Source: an uncultured Bacteroidales bacterium (GTDB taxonomy: Bacteria; Bacteroidota; Bacteroidia; Bacteroidales; Muribaculaceae). Taken from it: a stretch of 64,000 nt of DNA. The notes under the pieces are model-generated. The model saw nothing but the letters and a program-made list of their open reading frames with translations. It was not told the origin of the DNA and made no database searches. Every line of letters begins with the position of its first letter. Position 1 is the stretch's first letter. The DNA is taken from NCBI GenBank assembly GCA_947573135.1, contig CANPDU010000003.1:62001-126000 (forward strand), given 5' to 3'. A program made the translations under genes and the position numbers. Positions 61,222 to 64,000 of the stretch are shown here, piece by piece.

Positions 61222-62577
61222 TCAGACAAGCTCACACATGAGGGTGGCCGAAGTGACGTCGGTGACGCGGACCTTAACGGTGTCGCCAATGCGGAAGTCG
61301 CCGCGAGGAAATACGCAGGTCTTGTTCTGCTGGTTGCGGCCCACACGTTGCTCGGCCGACCGCTTCGCCGCCCCCTCAACGAGGACATCGAAAATCTTGC
61401 CGATATCGCGGCGGTTGGATTCGAGCGACAGCTCGTTCTGAAGGGCTATCATGCGGTTGAGGCGTTCGATCTTCACATCTTCAGGTACATTGTCGGGCAT
61501 AGTGCGAGAGGCGAGTGTGCCGGGACGCTCGGAATACTTGAACATAAACGACGAGTCGAAGCCGACTTCGCGCATCAGGCTCAGTGTCTGCTGAAAATCC
61601 TCTTCGGTTTCGTCATGGAAACCGGTGAAAAGATCGGTCGATATGCCGCAGTCGGGTATGGCGCGGCGGATAGCTTCGATTCGTCCGAGATACCACTCAC
61701 GGGTGTACTTTCGGTTCATCGCCTTAAGCACAGCATTACTGCCTGACTGCACGGGCAGATGGATATGATTGCATATATTGTCGTGCGCGGCTATCACACC
61801 GATAGTCGCGTCACTCATATCTTTGGGATGCGACGTTGTGAAACGCACACGCATGTCGGGAGCCGCCTCGGCGACCATGGCGAGCAGGCGGTCAAAACCG
61901 ACAGTCTCGCCGTCGGGCGTAACGTAACGATAGCTGTTGACGTTTTGGCCGAGAAGAGTCACTTCTCGGAACCCTTTGGCTCGTAGATCGGCGAGCTCAG
62001 TCAGAATGCTTTCGGCGGGACGGCTGCGCTCACGGCCACGGGTATAAGGGACGATGCAGTAGCTGCAAAAGTTGTTGCAGCCACGCATGATGCTGATATA
62101 ACCGCTCACTGTGTTGCCGCCGATACGCGCCGGGATCACCTCGCGGTAGGTCTCGGTGGTGCTGAGTTCGACGTTAATAGCTTTCTGGCCTGATTCTGCG
62201 GCCGCAAACAGAGCCGGCAGATCGAGATAAGCATCAGGACCGGCCACGACATCGACACCATAATCGTCGAGCAGACGGTCGCGGACACGCTCGGCCATAC
62301 AGCCTATGACGCCGACAATAAGCCGGTCGGTTTTCTTGCGGCGAAGAGAAGCGAGATACTGCAGACGGCTGACGATTTTCTGTTCGGCATTGTCGCGTAT
62401 CGAACATGTGTTGAGAAGAATAGCATCTGCCTGAGCGATATCGTCTGTGATCGAATATCCGGCCATGCCCATAATAGATGCGACGACTTCAGAATCGGCG
62501 ACATTCATCTGGCAGCCGTAAGTCTCGATAAACAGATGCCGGTCGTGATTAGCTATGTTAGAGTGAGTTTCGGTCAT
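61222..62577 (-). CDS. miaB: tRNA-2-methylthio-N6-dimethylallyladenosine synthase
   Basis: The 451-residue protein has the N-terminal MTTase domain with FIETYGCQMNVADSE, the radical SAM motif MRGCNNFCSYCIVPYTRG and a C-terminal TRAM domain (GDTVKVRVTDVTSATL). It adds the methylthio group at A37 of several tRNAs. Its promoter overlaps that of the divergent small gene. Confidence 0.96.
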   Translation of the reverse strand: MTETHSNIANHDRHLFIETYGCQMNVADSEVVASIMGMAGYSITDDIAQADAILLNTCSIRDNAEQKIVSRLQYLASLRRKKTDRLIVGVIGCMAERVRDRLLDDYGVDVVAGPDAYLDLPALFAAAESGQKAINVELSTTETYREVIPARIGGNTVSGYISIMRGCNNFCSYCIVPYTRGRERSRPAESILTELADLRAKGFREVTLLGQNVNSYRYVTPDGETVGFDRLLAMVAEAAPDMRVRFTTSHPKDMSDATIGVIAAHDNICNHIHLPVQSGSNAVLKAMNRKYTREWYLGRIEAIRRAIPDCGISTDLFTGFHDETEEDFQQTLSLMREVGFDSSFMFKYSERPGTLASRTMPDNVPEDVKIERLNRMIALQNELSLESNRRDIGKIFDVLVEGAAKRSAEQRVGRNQQNKTCVFPRGDFRIGDTVKVRVTDVTSATLMCELV

Positions 62578-62591
62578 TAATTAATGAAATA

Positions 62592-62623
62592 TTTGTGCAA
62601 TAGCACAAGTTTGAGTACTTTTG
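62592..62623 (+). promoter_or_regulatory. Promoter of the small membrane protein gene
   Basis: TTTG (62592-62595) and TACTTTTG (62616-62623) are separated by 20 bases, a full consensus pair. It decides the GTG start at 62642, since the TTG at 62621 is within the -7 box. Confidence 0.72.
62593..62608. promoter_or_regulatory. Palindrome in the divergent miaB promoter region
   Basis: TTGTGC-AATA-GCACAA is a perfect 6-4-6 inverted repeat lying between the -33 and -7 boxes of the plus-strand promoter and within the leader of miaB. It is a candidate operator, or a hairpin in the miaB leader. Confidence 0.45.
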
Positions 62624-62625
62624 TG

Positions 62626-62657
62626 CAAAATTACAAAAAAAGTGGACAAGCCGCAAA
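62626..62657 (-). promoter_or_regulatory. Promoter of miaB
   Basis: Minus-strand TTTG (62654-62657) and TAATTTTG (62626-62633) are separated by 20 bases. The element lies next to the plus-strand -7 box, so the two promoters cannot be occupied together. Confidence 0.72.
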
Positions 62658-62989
62658 CGACAATATTATTCCTGGTCATGATCGGTATAATGTTTTTCGG
62701 TCAGGCGATTTCTGATTTTATTAAAAAGAAGAAAAATCAAAGCCAAAGGCCGAAGCATCCCGTGCAACACTCCGCGCCTAAACCTAAGCCACGGTCTGCG
62801 CCCGCGAGGCCGCAGACAATGACTGTCGAAAAGCCGACGGAAGCTCAGCGGGAATCTGCAGCTGTCACTTGCAATACAGTAAATGTAGCCGAAACCGCCC
62901 CTGAAAATCCGGCACAGACAGTCTCACCTGACAGCGAAGAACTGCGGAAAGCGGTGATATGGAGCGAAATACTAAAGAGAAAATTCTAA
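62642..62989 (+). CDS. Small single-pass membrane protein, unknown function
   Basis: With the GTG start at 62642 the product is 115 residues: a short N terminus (MDKPQTT), one membrane helix (about residues 8-25, ILFLVMIGIMFFGQAI), a Lys-rich segment (KKKKNQSQ), a Pro/Ala-rich disordered stretch (about 35-95) and a C-terminal helix ending LRKAVIWSEILKRKF. No family was recognised. It precedes the CoA-transferase gene by 37 bases on the same strand. Confidence 0.65.
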   Translation: MDKPQTTILFLVMIGIMFFGQAISDFIKKKKNQSQRPKHPVQHSAPKPKPRSAPARPQTMTVEKPTEAQRESAAVTCNTVNVAETAPENPAQTVSPDSEELRKAVIWSEILKRKF

Positions 62990-63026
62990 ATTACAGAAAA
63001 TATCCTTAAAAACTAACTCTAATATA

Positions 63027-64000
63027 ATGGTATACAATTACATCACTGCTGAAGAAGCAGCCGAGATGATCCCTAACGGATCGACCATCGGTTTTTCGGG
63101 CTTCACAGCTCCCGGAACACCAAAATTCATCCCGGAAGCAATCGCCAAGAAAGCCGCGAAAGAACATGAGGAAGGCAGAGAGTATAAGATTAACCTATTC
63201 TCCGGAGCCTCGACCTCTGACCGCGCCGACGGCAATCTGTCGCGAGCCAATGCGCTGAATATGCGCGCTCCCTATCAGAATGTACCCGACCTGCGCAAGC
63301 GTATCAACAGCCATGACTGCCACTACTTCGACCGTCACCTGTCAGAGATGGCTCAGGAAGTGCGTTACGGTTTCTACGGCAAAATCGATTTTGCTATCAT
63401 TGAAGCTACATCCATCAGCCCCGACGGAGAAGTTCTGCTCGGATGCGGAGTCGGCAATGTTCCGACATATGCCAAACTGGCCGACAAGATTTTTATAGAA
63501 CTGAATGAGGCGCTTCCCGAATCGCTCTACGGTATGCACGACGTCATTCTGCTTCAGGATCCTCCTTACCGCCGCGAAATACCTATATATAAGGCAAACG
63601 ACCGTATAGGCACTCCAACCCTTATGATCGATCCCAACAAAGTAGTCGGCATAGTCAAGACCAAATCATACGACGGAGTCAAGCCTTTCAGTGCCCCCGA
63701 TGAAATTTCAAAGCAGATCGGCTCTAACGTCGTTCGTTTCCTTGTGAGCGAATATGTCAAAGGGCGACTCCCCAAAGAATTCCTTCCGCTCCAGTCAGGT
63801 GTTGGCAATGTAGCCAATGCAGTGCTCTATGATCTCGGCGAAAGCAAGGAACTGCCTTCGTTCATGATGTACACCGAAGTTATTCAGGACGCAGTGCTTG
63901 AGCTTATGAAGAAAGGCAAATGTACATTTGCCAGCACATGCTCGATGACATTCTCTGACAGCACCGAGGAAAGCCTCTTCGCCGACATCAAATATTTCCA
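63027..64000 (+). CDS. Acetyl-CoA hydrolase / succinate CoA-transferase (5' part)
   Basis: The reading frame is open from the ATG at 63027 to the window edge (324 residues seen of an expected ~500). The N terminus reads MVYNYITAEEAAEMIPNGSTIGFSGFTAPGTPKFIPEA and contains NLFSGAST, and later YTEVIQD with a probable catalytic Glu284, as in the class I CoA-transferase/acetyl-CoA hydrolase family (Ach1/Cat1/AarC). Family members exchange CoA between acetyl- or propionyl-CoA and succinate in Bacteroidetes fermentation. The 3' part is cut off. Confidence 0.88.
   Translation, partial: MVYNYITAEEAAEMIPNGSTIGFSGFTAPGTPKFIPEAIAKKAAKEHEEGREYKINLFSGASTSDRADGNLSRANALNMRAPYQNVPDLRKRINSHDCHYFDRHLSEMAQEVRYGFYGKIDFAIIEATSISPDGEVLLGCGVGNVPTYAKLADKIFIELNEALPESLYGMHDVILLQDPPYRREIPIYKANDRIGTPTLMIDPNKVVGIVKTKSYDGVKPFSAPDEISKQIGSNVVRFLVSEYVKGRLPKEFLPLQSGVGNVANAVLYDLGESKELPSFMMYTEVIQDAVLELMKKGKCTFASTCSMTFSDSTEESLFADIKYF

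Noticed and set aside
63027..64000. Antisense frames at 63038-63250 and 63566-63817 near the window end
   Set aside because: They are shadows of the CoA-transferase gene, whose plus-strand frame is open to the edge.

Overview
The window is typical Bacteroidales chromosome, most likely from a Muribaculaceae (S24-7) gut bacterium. This is an inference from several signs: roughly 50% GC; promoters with the Bacteroidetes -7 element TAnnTTTG and a TTTG -33 box about 19-20 bases upstream; few Shine-Dalgarno sequences; a Rho factor with a long disordered insert; lipoprotein-type TamL next to TamB; the gene order ftsX-DUF3098-uppP-truB-queA; DUF4855 and DUF4465 secreted proteins; and tails resembling type IX sorting domains. 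No rRNA, tRNA, CRISPR array, prophage or complete insertion sequence was seen.

Layout. 1-4.7 kb: end of a DsbD-like protein, mazG, topB, a NUDIX hydrolase and an overlapping small Cys-rich membrane protein. 4.7-6.6 kb: a redox module (DUF4405 membrane protein plus a 44-residue single-cluster ferredoxin) next to an AraC regulator, then a two-cluster ferredoxin. 6.7-10.3 kb: lptD and xth. 10.4-14 kb: a DUF2975/HTH pair with a palindrome at its promoter, a small protein whose start codon sits in a hairpin loop, and rho with a long leader. 14.3-21.8 kb: three DUF4855 paralogues, two GIN-domain (DUF2807) proteins, dusB and a DUF4465 lipoprotein. 22-27.5 kb: three genes for activated nonulosonic (sialic/legionaminic-type) acid precursors, running directly into obg, prmC and recX. 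27.5-31.4 kb: queA, truB, uppP, DUF3098 and ftsX on the minus strand. 31.5-34.2 kb: a His-motif membrane protein and a TonB-dependent receptor. 34.4-42.3 kb: acyl-CoA ligase, an alpha/beta hydrolase, DUF4491, two glycosyltransferases, nitroreductase, greA, a HIT protein and a thioredoxin-like lipoprotein without cysteines. 42.4-44.1 kb: an AAA_14/DUF4143 ATPase in a repeat-flanked, more AT-rich pocket. 44.1-52 kb: tamL, tamB and a RecA-like ATPase with a degenerate P-loop. 52.1-58.8 kb: lipoate ligase followed by the complete glycine cleavage system (gcvT, gcvH, gcvPA, gcvPB, lpd). 58.8-64 kb: a DUF695-like lipoprotein, a secreted protein with an internal duplication, miaB, a small membrane protein, and the start of an acetyl-CoA hydrolase/CoA-transferase cut by the window edge.

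Functional threads. Envelope biogenesis is prominent: LptD, TamL/TamB, UppP, FtsX, the nonulosonate genes, the glycosyltransferases and the secreted DUF families. The glycine cleavage operon is self-contained, because the lipoate ligase that can charge GcvH is its first gene and the dihydrolipoyl dehydrogenase its last. The less understood candidates are the DUF4855 triplet, the AraC-linked mini-ferredoxin/DUF4405 module, the autoregulated-looking DUF2975/HTH pair, the hairpin-embedded start codon downstream of rho, and the duplicated-domain secreted protein. No clearly new multi-gene defence or mobile system was found.
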